Assembly (NCBI RefSeq): GCF_001667265.1
Contig: NZ_LZHW01000081.1
Location: forward strand, 1 to 38,010
DNA length: 38,010 nt
Direction: 5' to 3'
From: Mycobacterium sp. ACS4331
GTDB taxonomy: Bacteria > Actinomycetota > Actinomycetes > Mycobacteriales > Mycobacteriaceae
Made by a program: the position numbers and the translations under genes. The notes under the pieces are model-generated. The model was given only the letters and a program-made list of their open reading frames with translations, was not told where the DNA came from and did no database searches. Shown in pieces: positions 15,601-23,424 of this stretch. Position 1 is the stretch's first letter. The number at the start of each line of letters is the position of its first letter.

Positions 15601-16743
15601 ATGAGAGAAACAGTGATCGTCGGCGCGGTGCGCACCCCCGTCGGAAAGCGCAACGGCGGCCTGTCCGACCAGCATGCGGCGGACCTGTCCGCACTGGTCC
15701 TCAACGAACTCGCGGACCGCACCGGCGTCGACCCCGGCATCATCGATGACGTGATCTGGGGCTGCGTATCGCAGGTCGGTGACCAGTCCAGCAACCTGGG
15801 CCGGTACTCGGTGCTGGCCGCGGGGTGGCCCGAGCACATCCCGGGAACCACGGTGAACCGCGCCTGCGGATCAAGCCAGCAGGCGCTGGATTTCGCGGTG
15901 CAGGCCGTCATGTCGGGCCAGCAGGACGTTGTAGTCGCCGGTGGGGTCGAGGTGATGAGCCGAGTTCCGCTGGGTGCGGCCCGCTCGACGGGAACCCCAT
16001 ACGGGCCCAAGGTTTTCGCCCGGTACGACGACTTCTCGTTCAACCAGGGCATCTCGGCCGAGATGATCGCGCAGAAGTGGGGATTCGACCGGACCCAGGT
16101 CGACGAGTACTCCGCGCGCTCACACGAACTCGCGGCGGCCGCGCAGGACCGCGGAGCATTCACCGACCAGATCGTCCCGGTGGCCACCGAAGGTGGGCCC
16201 GTCACCGCGGACGAGGGTATCCGGCGCGGAACCACCACGGAGAAGCTCGCCGGACTGAAGCCCGCGTTCACCGAGGACGGTCTGATCCACGCCGGAAACT
16301 CCTCGCAGATCTCCGACGGTGCCGCGGCGCTGCTCGTGACGTCCGCCGAGAAGGCCGCCGAACTCGGGCTGACGCCGTTGGTGCGCTATGTCGCAGGCGC
16401 GGTCACGGGCGCCGATCCGGTGCTGATGCTCACCGGACCGATCCCAGCGACCGAGAAGGTGCTGCGCAGGGCGGGACTGGGTGTCGGGGACATCGGCGTG
16501 TTCGAGGTGAACGAGGCCTTCGCGCCCGTACCCATGGCGTGGCTCGCCGACACCGGCGCGGATCCCGACCGGCTCAACCCACTCGGCGGTGCGATCGCAC
16601 TCGGTCATCCGCTGGGCGCCTCGGGTGCGGTGCTGATGACCCGGATGATCCACCACATGCGTGACAACGGAATTCGATACGGGCTGCAGACCATGTGCGA
16701 GGGCGGCGGCACCGCCAACGCCACCGTGGTCGAGCTCGTCTAG
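15601..16743 (+). CDS. Thiolase (acetyl-CoA acetyltransferase family)
   Basis: This 380-aa enzyme cleaves a 3-ketoacyl-CoA to release acetyl- or propionyl-CoA. The nucleophilic Cys is C89 in NRACGSSQQA, the NEAF motif follows in EVNEAFAPVP, and the general base H336 is in GGAIALGHPLGASG. The second catalytic Cys is C366 in CEGGGTANA. Length and motifs are complete, so it should be active, unlike the cysteine-less thiolase domain at 23421. GAGGAACAGG precedes the ATG. It completes the beta-oxidation set of the operon. Confidence 0.93.
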   Translation: MRETVIVGAVRTPVGKRNGGLSDQHAADLSALVLNELADRTGVDPGIIDDVIWGCVSQVGDQSSNLGRYSVLAAGWPEHIPGTTVNRACGSSQQALDFAVQAVMSGQQDVVVAGGVEVMSRVPLGAARSTGTPYGPKVFARYDDFSFNQGISAEMIAQKWGFDRTQVDEYSARSHELAAAAQDRGAFTDQIVPVATEGGPVTADEGIRRGTTTEKLAGLKPAFTEDGLIHAGNSSQISDGAAALLVTSAEKAAELGLTPLVRYVAGAVTGADPVLMLTGPIPATEKVLRRAGLGVGDIGVFEVNEAFAPVPMAWLADTGADPDRLNPLGGAIALGHPLGASGAVLMTRMIHHMRDNGIRYGLQTMCEGGGTANATVVELV

Positions 16744-16762
16744 CGGGAATCAGGAGACAACT

Positions 16763-17911
16763 GTGCGCCGGACGCTGTTCACCGAGGATCACGAGGCGTT
16801 TCGTGAACTTGCCCGCGACTTCATCGAGAAAGAGGTCGTGCCGGCCTACCCGCACTGGGAGAAGGCAGGCCGGATGCCGCGCGAGACGTTCGCCAAGCTC
16901 GGCGAGACCGGGATCATGGGTGTCGCGATCCCCGAGGAGTACGGCGGCGGCGGGCAGTCCGACTACCGCTACAACGTGGTGCTCCAGGAGGAGGCGGCCC
17001 GCGCGCTGGTCACGCTCTCCACGGTGCGCACCCAACTCGAGGTGATCCTGCCGTACTTCCTGCACTACGCCAACGAGGAGCAGCGCAAGCGCTGGTTCCC
17101 GGGCCTGGCCGCCGGAACCCTGCTGACCGCGGTCGCGATGACCGAACCGGGCACCGGATCCGACCTCGCCGGGGTGCGCACCACGGCTGTGCGGGACGGC
17201 GACGAGTACGTCCTCAACGGCGCCAAGACGTTCATCACCGGCGGCATGCAGGCCGACCTGGTGATCGTCGTCGCGCGCACCTCGACCGACCCCGACAACC
17301 GCCGCAGGGGGCTGACGCTGCTGGTGGTGGAGGACGGTATGCCCGGCTTCGAGCGCGGCCGTGAACTGGACAAGATGGGCTGCAAGGTTCAGGACACCGC
17401 CGAACTGTCGTTCACCGACGTGCGGGTGCCCGCTGCCAACGTACTGGGGGAGGAGGGCGAGGCGTTCTCCTACCTCGGCCACAACCTCGCCCAGGAACGG
17501 CTCACCGTCGCGGTCGGCTCGGTGGCGCAGTCGCGCTCGGCGATCACCGCGGCCATCGACTACACCAAGTCCCGCAAGGCCTTCGGCACTCCTGTGGCGT
17601 CCTTCCAGAACACCAAGTTCGAACTGGCGGCGTGCTCGACGGAGGTCGAGGCCGCCCAGGCGATGCTGGACCAGGCTGTCGCCGAGCACGTGGCGGGTGA
17701 ACTGTCCGGCGCCGACGCCGCGCGGGTCAAGTTGTTCTGCACCGAGATGCAGGCCCGGGTGATCGACCGCTGCCTGCAGCTGTTCGGCGGCTACGGCTAC
17801 ATGATGGAGTATCCGATCGCGCGGCTGTACACCGATGCGCGCGTGGCACGGATCTACGCCGGGACGTCTGAGGTGATGAAGGTGATCATCGCCAAGTCGC
17901 TGGGACTATAG
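16763..17911 (+). CDS. Acyl-CoA dehydrogenase
   Basis: This 382-aa FAD enzyme carries IPEEYGGGGQSDYRYN near residue 54, AMTEPGTGSDLAGVRT, DEYVLNGAKTFITGG, RKAFGTPVASFQNTKF, and the C-terminal QLFGGYGYMMEYPIARLYTDARVARIYAGTSEVMK. The YEGT glutamate is replaced by Ala (YAGTSE), as in the isovaleryl-CoA/long-chain subgroup, where the base is a Glu in the QER-containing helix; QERLTVAVGS is present here. GTG 16763 follows AGGAG by seven bases; the longer frame from 16661 lies in the thiolase gene. It is the last gene of the operon, followed by the 32-bp hairpin. Confidence 0.92.
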   Translation: MRRTLFTEDHEAFRELARDFIEKEVVPAYPHWEKAGRMPRETFAKLGETGIMGVAIPEEYGGGGQSDYRYNVVLQEEAARALVTLSTVRTQLEVILPYFLHYANEEQRKRWFPGLAAGTLLTAVAMTEPGTGSDLAGVRTTAVRDGDEYVLNGAKTFITGGMQADLVIVVARTSTDPDNRRRGLTLLVVEDGMPGFERGRELDKMGCKVQDTAELSFTDVRVPAANVLGEEGEAFSYLGHNLAQERLTVAVGSVAQSRSAITAAIDYTKSRKAFGTPVASFQNTKFELAACSTEVEAAQAMLDQAVAEHVAGELSGADAARVKLFCTEMQARVIDRCLQLFGGYGYMMEYPIARLYTDARVARIYAGTSEVMKVIIAKSLGL

Positions 17912-17923
17912 CGCCCCGACATA

Positions 17924-17990
17924 TTCGCCCATAACAACGTTTGGGCGCGAAAACCTGGGGTTTTCGCGCCCAAACGTTGTTATGGGCGAA
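17924..17990 (+). terminator. Very long perfect hairpin (32-bp arms, 3-nt loop)
   Basis: Positions 17924-17955 are exactly complementary to 17959-17990, with only TGG as the loop. It starts 13 bp after the acyl-CoA dehydrogenase stop and closes the plus-strand beta-oxidation operon. The stem is unusually long and perfect for a simple terminator. The only other features before the TetR gene are a spacer and the inverted repeat at 18064. Confidence 0.8.
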
Positions 17991-18063
17991 ACACGCGCGG
18001 GACTGGTGTGGCGTAGCACAAAATAAGTCAAAAGAGACCCTTGTCACACTGATGAAACCGACC

Positions 18064-18079
18064 TACTGTGTGTTCAGTA
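18064..18079. promoter_or_regulatory. Inverted repeat TACTG-N6-CAGTA before a TetR gene
   Basis: Two perfect 5-bp arms with a 6-bp spacer lie 23-50 bp before the possible TetR starts (GTG 18102 or 18114). The position suits autoregulation. ACTG/CAGT half-sites also occur at 20742-20758, before a P450, but with a different spacer. Confidence 0.4.
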
Positions 18080-18113
18080 AGTTGGTTCGCTCAATCAGGA
18101 AGTGTCCTTCTTC

Positions 18114-18719
18114 GTGACCTCTGCCAGGCCATATGCGACGTTGCTGGCCAAAGGTGAGGACCGCAAAGCCCGGATCCTCGCCGCAGCGCAGCGGCTGCTC
18201 ACCCGCAACGGGTGGCGCAACACCACCCTGGCGCAGATCGCTAAAGAGGCGGGCGTCAGCGCCGCGGGACTGCTGCACCACTTCGAGTCCAAGGAACAGT
18301 TGCTGCACGCCGTCGTCGACGCCCGCGACGCCGACGACGACGCTCATGCGGACCGCTCCGGCGACCTGCTGGAGCAGATCGCGCGTGTGGGTGCTCGCGT
18401 GGACCGAAACCCGGAACTGGTCGGCACCTACTCGGTGCTGCTCGTCGAGAACCTGATGCCCGACGCCCCGCTGCACGATCGCATGTTCAACAGGCAGCGT
18501 GCCGCTGTCGACATCGTGGCCGACCTCATCCGTCGGGGTCAGGAATCCGGCCGGTACCGCTCTGACTTCGACCCCGCCCTCAAAGCAGTGCAGATTGTGT
18601 CCCTCGTCAACGGAATGGAAATCTCATGGTTGCTCGATCCCTCGATCCCGCTGCAGGAAGCGTTGCGCGAGTACGCGAAATCCCTGGCGCGGGAGTTCGC
18701 GCCGGAGGCAACATCATGA
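18114..18719 (+). CDS. TetR-family transcriptional regulator
   Basis: This 201-aa regulator has an N-terminal helix-turn-helix at about residues 16-60 (ARILAAAQRLLTRNGWRNTTLAQIAKEAGVSAAGLLHHF in essence; GLLHHF is the recognition end) and a helical ligand domain. The start is uncertain. GTG 18102 overlaps AGGAAG, while GTG 18114 has it 11 bases upstream; I chose 18114. The stop overlaps the ATG of the next gene (ATGA). It lies between the beta-oxidation operon and the P450/hydrolase operons and may control either. The inverted repeat at 18064 suggests autoregulation. Confidence 0.88.
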   Translation: MTSARPYATLLAKGEDRKARILAAAQRLLTRNGWRNTTLAQIAKEAGVSAAGLLHHFESKEQLLHAVVDARDADDDAHADRSGDLLEQIARVGARVDRNPELVGTYSVLLVENLMPDAPLHDRMFNRQRAAVDIVADLIRRGQESGRYRSDFDPALKAVQIVSLVNGMEISWLLDPSIPLQEALREYAKSLAREFAPEATS

Positions 18720-19234
18720 GGTACCGGCTCGACGTCGTCGCGCCCACGGTGGCTGAGGCCGTGCGAGCCGCCGGCGGGTGGATGTTCGATCGTGTGATGG
18801 CCGGCTGGGACGTCCGGGTGCTGCTGCACCGCGCCGAGGCGGCCGACGATCGCGCACTGCAGATCATCGGCGCTGACACCGGTGACCTCGAGTCTGCACT
18901 GGCCACCGGTCCCAACGGGCTGCGGCCGCATGCGCTCGCGGTCGCAGCCGACTTGTACCAACACGACTCGCGGATCCGGGAGGGCGTGCGCCAGGCTCTC
19001 GAAAGCGGACAGACCGAGGTGACGCTGTGGGGCGAGTCCTGGCCGGCGGAGTTGGACCACAGCGGTGTCGGCTCGGTCGAGCATCGGCTCAGTGTCGCCG
19101 CCCGCGCGTTCAAGGCGCAGGCGCTCGCCGCGCTCGACTGCCGGGATGTTCCCGCGGGTTCGGTGATCGAGACGTTCCGCAGCGGCACCCCGGCGTCGTG
19201 TCCGGTGGCCGCAGACCTCGTGCCCGCCAGCTGA
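18716..19234 (+). CDS. Hypothetical protein coupled to the TetR gene
   Basis: I do not recognise this 172-aa soluble protein. It shows an alpha/beta-like beginning (RYRLDVVAPTVAEAVRAAGGWMFDRVMAGWDVRVLL) and no membrane helix, cofactor motif or metal site; single cysteines lie in LDCRD and in the C-terminal PASCPVA. GGAGG precedes the ATG, which overlaps the TetR stop. The tight coupling suggests a co-regulator or a sensor of the same signal, but this is only inferred from position. A strong bidirectional hairpin follows. Confidence 0.8.
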   Translation: MRYRLDVVAPTVAEAVRAAGGWMFDRVMAGWDVRVLLHRAEAADDRALQIIGADTGDLESALATGPNGLRPHALAVAADLYQHDSRIREGVRQALESGQTEVTLWGESWPAELDHSGVGSVEHRLSVAARAFKAQALAALDCRDVPAGSVIETFRSGTPASCPVAADLVPAS

Positions 19235-19238
19235 TTCC

Positions 19239-19289
19239 ACACGCGAAAGCGGCCACTGAGCATGTGACTCAGTGGCCGCTTTCGCGTGT
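19239..19289. terminator. Bidirectional hairpin between convergent genes
   Basis: Perfect 22-bp arms (19239-19260 and 19268-19289) flank the 7-nt loop CATGTGA. It fills the 60-bp gap between the hypothetical gene (ends 19234) and the ferredoxin gene (ends 19295), so it serves both transcripts. Confidence 0.85.
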
Positions 19290-19294
19290 CGGTC

Positions 19295-19492
19295 CTACTC
19301 CCGGATGCTGATCGCCTGCCGCGGGCACTGCCGCACGGCCTCACGGATCTGCGCCTCATTCTCCGGCGTCACCTCATCCGTGAGGACGTGCAGATAGTCC
19401 TGGTCGTCGAGGTCGAAGACCTCGGGGATGATGCCCATGCACACCCCGTTGGCCTCGCAGAGTTCGAAGTCGACTTCCACTTTTCCGCTCAT
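19295..19492 (-). CDS. Single-cluster ferredoxin (P450 partner)
   Basis: This 65-aa ferredoxin has the mycobacterial P450-type motif C12-x2-N15-x2-C18 and a third cysteine C56-P. The cluster would be [3Fe-4S] or a variant in which Asn15 takes the place of the fourth ligand. Its ATG overlaps the P450 stop as TGATG, so it is almost certainly the electron donor to that P450. It reads toward a shared terminator. No ferredoxin reductase lies in the window. Confidence 0.9.
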   Translation of the reverse strand: MSGKVEVDFELCEANGVCMGIIPEVFDLDDQDYLHVLTDEVTPENEAQIREAVRQCPRQAISIRE

Positions 19493-20694
19493 CAGCGCAG
19501 CACCTTCACCGGAACATGGTGGAAACCAGCGACATTCTGCATGTGCACCCGCTCCAGTCCGTCCCACTGGACCTCGTAGCGAGGCATGAAATCCAGGAGC
19601 CGCTCCAACGCGATCGTGGTCTCCAGCCGCGCCAGGGCCGCGCCGAGGCAGCTGTGGATGCCGTAGCCGAAGCCGAGGTTCTGTGACTCGGTGCGGTCAC
19701 GGTCGATGTCGAAGATGTGGGCGTCGGTGAATGCGCGCGGGTCCCGGTTGGCGGCGGCCTTCATCAGGAACACCGGCTTGCCTGCGGGGATGGTGGTGCC
19801 GTGCAGGTGTGCTTCCTTGAGCGTGAAGCGCACGTTGTAGTGCACTGGTCCGTCGAATCGCAGCATCTCCTCGACCGCTGCGGGGATCTTGCTGCGGTCG
19901 TCCAGCAGCTTCTGCCACTGCTCGGGATTCTTGGCGAAGGTCACCATCGCGCTGCCGACGAGCTTGGTGACGGTCTCCGCGCCCGCGCCGCCGAGCAGTG
20001 AGGCGAAGCCCGCGATCTCGACGTCGTCGAGTTTGCGGACCTGGCCGTCCTCGGTCAGGATCTCGGCCGCCACGAGGCGGCTGAGCATGTCATCCTGGGG
20101 ATTCGCCCGCCGTTCCTGGGCCAGCTTGTAGTAGTACATGCCGGACTCGATGGCCGCGGCCATGCCGGCCTCGGTGTAGCCGATGTTGCCGGGTTCACGC
20201 GTCAGCGACGTGTCGATCCAGTGCCGCACCATCTGTCGGTAGTCCTCGGGCACACCCGCCATCCGGGTGATGACCTCGACGGGGAACGGGCCCGAGAAGT
20301 CCTGAATGATGTCGAAGTTGTCGGGGTCGACCTGAGACAGGTAATGGTCGACGAGTTCCTCGACCGTCTGGCGCTGGGACTGGATCGCGCGCGGCGTGAA
20401 CGCCTTGTTGACCAGGCTCCGCATCACGCGGTGCTCCGGCGGATCCATGAAGATGATCGACTTCTGCGGTCCCTCCTCGGACTGCACCATGGCCAGATCG
20501 CAACCGCGGGTGGAGGAGTAGGTCTCGTGATCCTTGAGGGCGGCGGCGACGTCGGCGTGCCGGGTCAGCGCATAGAAGTCGAACTCCTCGCTGTAGTACA
20601 CCGGTGCCTCGTCCTGCATGCGCAGGTAGATCTCATAGGGATCGTTGAAGTACTCGTCTGAGAACGGATCGAAAACGACCTGGGGTCTGGTCAT
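19492..20694 (-). CDS. Cytochrome P450
   Basis: This 400-aa P450 has the I-helix GGAGAETVTK, ExxR in EEMLRFDG, and the haem motif FGYGIHSCLG with Cys near 349. GGAGG stands four bases before the ATG. It is co-translated with the ferredoxin at 19295. The GAGAET sequence keeps the acid-alcohol pair (E-T) needed for oxygen activation, so it should be a normal monooxygenase. It has its own 97-bp upstream region with palindromes (20742-20758), separating it from the dehydrogenase genes transcribed the same way. The substrate is unknown. Confidence 0.93.
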   Translation of the reverse strand: MTRPQVVFDPFSDEYFNDPYEIYLRMQDEAPVYYSEEFDFYALTRHADVAAALKDHETYSSTRGCDLAMVQSEEGPQKSIIFMDPPEHRVMRSLVNKAFTPRAIQSQRQTVEELVDHYLSQVDPDNFDIIQDFSGPFPVEVITRMAGVPEDYRQMVRHWIDTSLTREPGNIGYTEAGMAAAIESGMYYYKLAQERRANPQDDMLSRLVAAEILTEDGQVRKLDDVEIAGFASLLGGAGAETVTKLVGSAMVTFAKNPEQWQKLLDDRSKIPAAVEEMLRFDGPVHYNVRFTLKEAHLHGTTIPAGKPVFLMKAAANRDPRAFTDAHIFDIDRDRTESQNLGFGYGIHSCLGAALARLETTIALERLLDFMPRYEVQWDGLERVHMQNVAGFHHVPVKVLR

Positions 20695-20741
20695 TGGTCC
20701 TCCGCGGGCTGAGGGGCGGAAAAGTTACGGACAGAAGTTGA

Positions 20742-20758
20742 ACTGTAACGTTAACAGT
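20742..20758. promoter_or_regulatory. Palindromic region before the P450/ferredoxin pair
   Basis: ACTGT-AACGTTA-ACAGT is an inverted repeat, and nested in it is the perfect 8-bp palindrome TAACGTTA (20746-20753). GTTAC at 20724-20728 and GTAAC at 20745-20749 form a further pair. The site lies 48 bp before the P450 ATG, where a repressor would block initiation. The regulator is not known; the TetR at 18114 is the closest. Confidence 0.45.
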
Positions 20759-20791
20759 AATGGGTGCGGGATGGCCCGGGATTCGCCGGTT

Positions 20792-21592
20792 TCATCGCCC
20801 CAAACCTGCCTCGACCAACTGGTCGAGACGGCCCAGATCGGCGCCGAGTTCTGCGGCGGTCTCCCGAACGACGGCGACGTCCTTGCCGATGAATTCGGCG
20901 ACAGCACTGATGAATGCGGCCGACGACCCGGCGCGGGCGACGTTGCCGACGGCCCTGCTGGCGCCGCTGCCGTGGGGCAGCGCCTCGAGCAGTGCCGACT
21001 CCTCGATTCCGAGCGTGCCCGCCAGCCGTGCGGCCTCGGCGATCAGCCCGACCTGGGCCGCGAACAGCGTGTTGTTGACAAGCTTCATCTTCTGTCCGGT
21101 TCCGACTCCGCCGACGTGCACAATCGGGTCGCCGTAACTCTCCAGTGCCGGGCGAACCCTGCAAACGGCGTCGTCGGCGCCGCCCACGAACAGCGTCACG
21201 CTCCCAGCGGCGATGTCGTGCGGGCCGCCGCTGACCGGTGCGTCGATGACCGCGACACCGTTGCGCTCGCCCTCGGCGGCCAGCGCCTCGGCGGTGCGGG
21301 GACTGCCCGTGGTGTGCAGCACCAGAACCGACCCGGACCGCATCGCCGCGACCAGGCCTTCGGACCCCAGGCACAGCTGCCGAACCTGCCCGTCGGTGAA
21401 CACACACACCACCACGATGTCGGCGCCGGCGGCGACCTCACGAGGTTCGGCCACCGCACGGGCACCGAGGCTCGTCAGCTCGTCGCGCCTTTCGGGGGTG
21501 CGGCCCAGGACGACGACCTCGTGACCGGCGTCGATGAGCCGCACCACCATCGGGGCGCCCATCCGGCCTGCGCCGACGAAGCCGACTTTCAT
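20792..21592 (-). CDS. 3-Hydroxyisobutyrate-dehydrogenase-like NAD(P) oxidoreductase
   Basis: This 266-aa beta-hydroxyacid dehydrogenase has the N-terminal dinucleotide motif GFVGAGRMGAPM, the substrate motif DAPVSGGP near residue 116, and the catalytic lysine in GTGQKMKLVNN. All three family landmarks are present. Its ATG overlaps the stop of a close paralogue (21589-22407), so the two form a tandem pair. Substrates of this family are short beta-hydroxy acids or aldehyde acids such as hydroxyisobutyrate and tartronate semialdehyde. The role could be oxidation of a small product of the pathway. Confidence 0.88.
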   Translation of the reverse strand: MKVGFVGAGRMGAPMVVRLIDAGHEVVVLGRTPERRDELTSLGARAVAEPREVAAGADIVVVCVFTDGQVRQLCLGSEGLVAAMRSGSVLVLHTTGSPRTAEALAAEGERNGVAVIDAPVSGGPHDIAAGSVTLFVGGADDAVCRVRPALESYGDPIVHVGGVGTGQKMKLVNNTLFAAQVGLIAEAARLAGTLGIEESALLEALPHGSGASRAVGNVARAGSSAAFISAVAEFIGKDVAVVRETAAELGADLGRLDQLVEAGLGR

Positions 21593-22407
21593 CGGCGGGA
21601 GTCCATCCGATCCAGCGCGGTGTCGGCGGCGACGAACACCGTGCCCTCCTGCGCGCCGGCCTTGGACGCCAGATCGGCGGCCAGGCGAACATCCTTCTGC
21701 AGCAGCGCACCCGCGATGGGAGCCAGATGCTCGAGGGTGCCGCCGAACGTCGCGATGCTGTTCAGCGCCTTGCTGGTGCCCGACCCGCGGGTGAGCACCT
21801 CGCCCAGTTTCGTGCGCGCGACGCCCAACTGCTCACCCAACTCGAGCAGGCTGATCGCGGCACCCAGATTCGCGCTGAACAGCAGGTTGTTCAGGATCTT
21901 GCTGACCTGCCCGGCGCCCAGTGGGCCAAGGTGCACGATCGGGTCGGCGTAGGTCTCGAACACCGGGCGGCATTTCTCGATGTCGGCCTCGTCGCCGCCG
22001 ACCATCACCAGCAGCTGCTTGGCCTCGACCGCGGGGCCACCGCCGCTGACCGGCGCGTCGACGACGGAAACCCCCTGTGCGGAGGCCTTTTCGGCCAGTT
22101 CGCGGCAGGTGTCGGGGTGCACGGTGCTGTGGATGACGATGATGCCGCCGGGTTTCAGGCCGGCGAGCAGTCCGTCGTCCCCGTAGGCGAGTTGGCGCAC
22201 GTCGTCGTCGCCGATGACACACAGGCACACGATGTCACTGGCGGCGGCCAGTTCGGCGGGGGTACCGGCGACCTTGGCCGCGGTGTCTGCGTACGGTTCC
22301 AGCGAGGCGGGGCGTCGCGCCCAGAGGGTGGTGGTGATGCCGGAGTCGACGATGGCGCGCGCCATCGGTCCGCCCTGGCTGCCCAATCCAATGAATCCGA
22401 CTCGCAT
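21589..22407 (-). CDS. 3-Hydroxyisobutyrate-dehydrogenase-like NAD(P) oxidoreductase (paralogue)
   Basis: This 272-aa protein has GFIGLGSQGGPMA at the N-terminus, DAPVSGGGP, and the catalytic lysine in GAGQVSKILNN. It is clearly paralogous to the downstream gene but diverged in the nucleotide loop and substrate region. ATG 22407 overlaps the alpha/beta-hydrolase stop (TGATG) and its stop overlaps the next start (ATGA). Longer upstream frames lie inside the hydrolase gene. A heteromeric enzyme or two successive substrates are both possible. Confidence 0.88.
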   Translation of the reverse strand: MRVGFIGLGSQGGPMARAIVDSGITTTLWARRPASLEPYADTAAKVAGTPAELAAASDIVCLCVIGDDDVRQLAYGDDGLLAGLKPGGIIVIHSTVHPDTCRELAEKASAQGVSVVDAPVSGGGPAVEAKQLLVMVGGDEADIEKCRPVFETYADPIVHLGPLGAGQVSKILNNLLFSANLGAAISLLELGEQLGVARTKLGEVLTRGSGTSKALNSIATFGGTLEHLAPIAGALLQKDVRLAADLASKAGAQEGTVFVAADTALDRMDSRR

Positions 22408-23321
22408 CAACTGGCCTCCATCGTGAAATCGGTAGTGGTCCCATCCGCCGAATTCCGGCGGACTCGGCAGTGCTCGACGAACGCGGTTGCGCCGTGGTGG
22501 TACTCGGTGGCCGCGTGTCCCAGGCTCAGGTTGTGTCCGGCATTTGGCTGGTGGACGGCAGTGACATCGGGGGAGACCGTGAACAACGCCGTGACCTCGC
22601 GGACCGCGGCTTCGTCGGTGGACCATACCCGCTCGTGCTCGGCCAGCACATAGCGCACCGGAACACGAACGCGCGCAGCCAGTTCCGTGACGGTCTCGGC
22701 CCAGGTCGCGACGACGTCGGCTTCGTAGCCGGGGGAGATGGGCCCCGTTTTGATGCGCATCGCCGAAGCGATGCCATCGGGATAGAGCTCGGCGGGCTCC
22801 CACAGCAGGCCGCGCAGGCCGGTGGGGACGTTGGTCACCGATGCGCCCGCGAGGACAGCGCGGGCCGCGTCCTGTTGACGTAGTCCGGTGCCGGAGATCT
22901 CGACGCCCAGAAGCGCCGGGCCGCGCTCCTCGTGGGCCGCCAGGCGCAATGCGAGTTCGGTGCCGTTGGAGTGCGCCAGGACGAACAGCCCGGCGCCGCG
23001 GTCCCGGTCCCCAAGGATCTTGTCGATTGCCGCCCAGGCCATCTCGGTGCGCCGCGCCGGATCGGTGAACTCCTCGGCGTAGAGCGCCGAGGCACCGAAT
23101 CCCGGCCGGTCGAGCGCCAGCACGGTGTACCCGCGTGTCGGGCCGAACCGGACCAGCGACAGCGCGGGATGCCCCGGGCAGTCGAAGTACGCGCTGGTGG
23201 TCGCCCCGCCGTGCAGGGCGACGACGACCGCACGCGGATTCTCGGCCTCGGCCAGCAGACCGGACATCGGTACGCCGTCGACGAGGACCACACGCGCGGT
23301 CGGGGCGGTCACTGGGCTCAA
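22407..23321 (-). CDS. Alpha/beta hydrolase
   Basis: This 304-aa protein has the HGG oxyanion-hole motif (VALHGGATTSAYFDCPG near residue 36), the nucleophile elbow LAHSNGTELALR with the serine in HSNG, and a C-terminal histidine in NAGHNLSLGH. It is probably an esterase or C-C bond hydrolase. The TTG at 23321 has GGAAGGAG eight bases upstream, inside the MIRU-like repeat, and overlaps the stop of the last mini-ORF as TTGA. A GTG at 23312 is the alternative start. It is linked by overlap to the two dehydrogenases. Confidence 0.86.
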   Translation of the reverse strand: MSPVTAPTARVVLVDGVPMSGLLAEAENPRAVVVALHGGATTSAYFDCPGHPALSLVRFGPTRGYTVLALDRPGFGASALYAEEFTDPARRTEMAWAAIDKILGDRDRGAGLFVLAHSNGTELALRLAAHEERGPALLGVEISGTGLRQQDAARAVLAGASVTNVPTGLRGLLWEPAELYPDGIASAMRIKTGPISPGYEADVVATWAETVTELAARVRVPVRYVLAEHERVWSTDEAAVREVTALFTVSPDVTAVHQPNAGHNLSLGHAATEYHHGATAFVEHCRVRRNSADGTTTDFTMEAS

Positions 23322-23424
23322 TTCCGTGACTCCTTCCCCTCGGCTGCGCCTTCGGGTTCGTCGTTCACTGTGTTCAGTTCCGTGACTCCTTCCCCTCGGC
23401 TGCGCCTTCGGGTTCGTCGTTCAC
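23318..23424 (-). repeat. MIRU-like tandem intergenic repeat with two 16-aa mini-ORFs
   Basis: Two copies of a 47-bp unit (23322-23368 and 23378-23424) are identical and repeat with a 56-bp period. On the minus strand each encodes a GTG-started 16-residue frame reading VNDEPEGAAEGKESRN and then TGA. The first frame's GTG overlaps the thiolase-fusion stop (GTGA), five bases separate the copies, and the second frame's TGA overlaps the hydrolase TTG start (TTGA). Overlap of both flanking genes by small ORFs is the hallmark of mycobacterial interspersed repetitive units within operons. Each unit carries its own GGAAGGAG, so it keeps translation coupled across the gap. Confidence 0.8.

Noticed and set aside
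14391..16271. 626-codon antisense frame over the CoA-transferase and thiolase genes
   Set aside because: It mirrors strongly supported genes. Long antisense frames are expected at this GC content, and the translation shows no domain.
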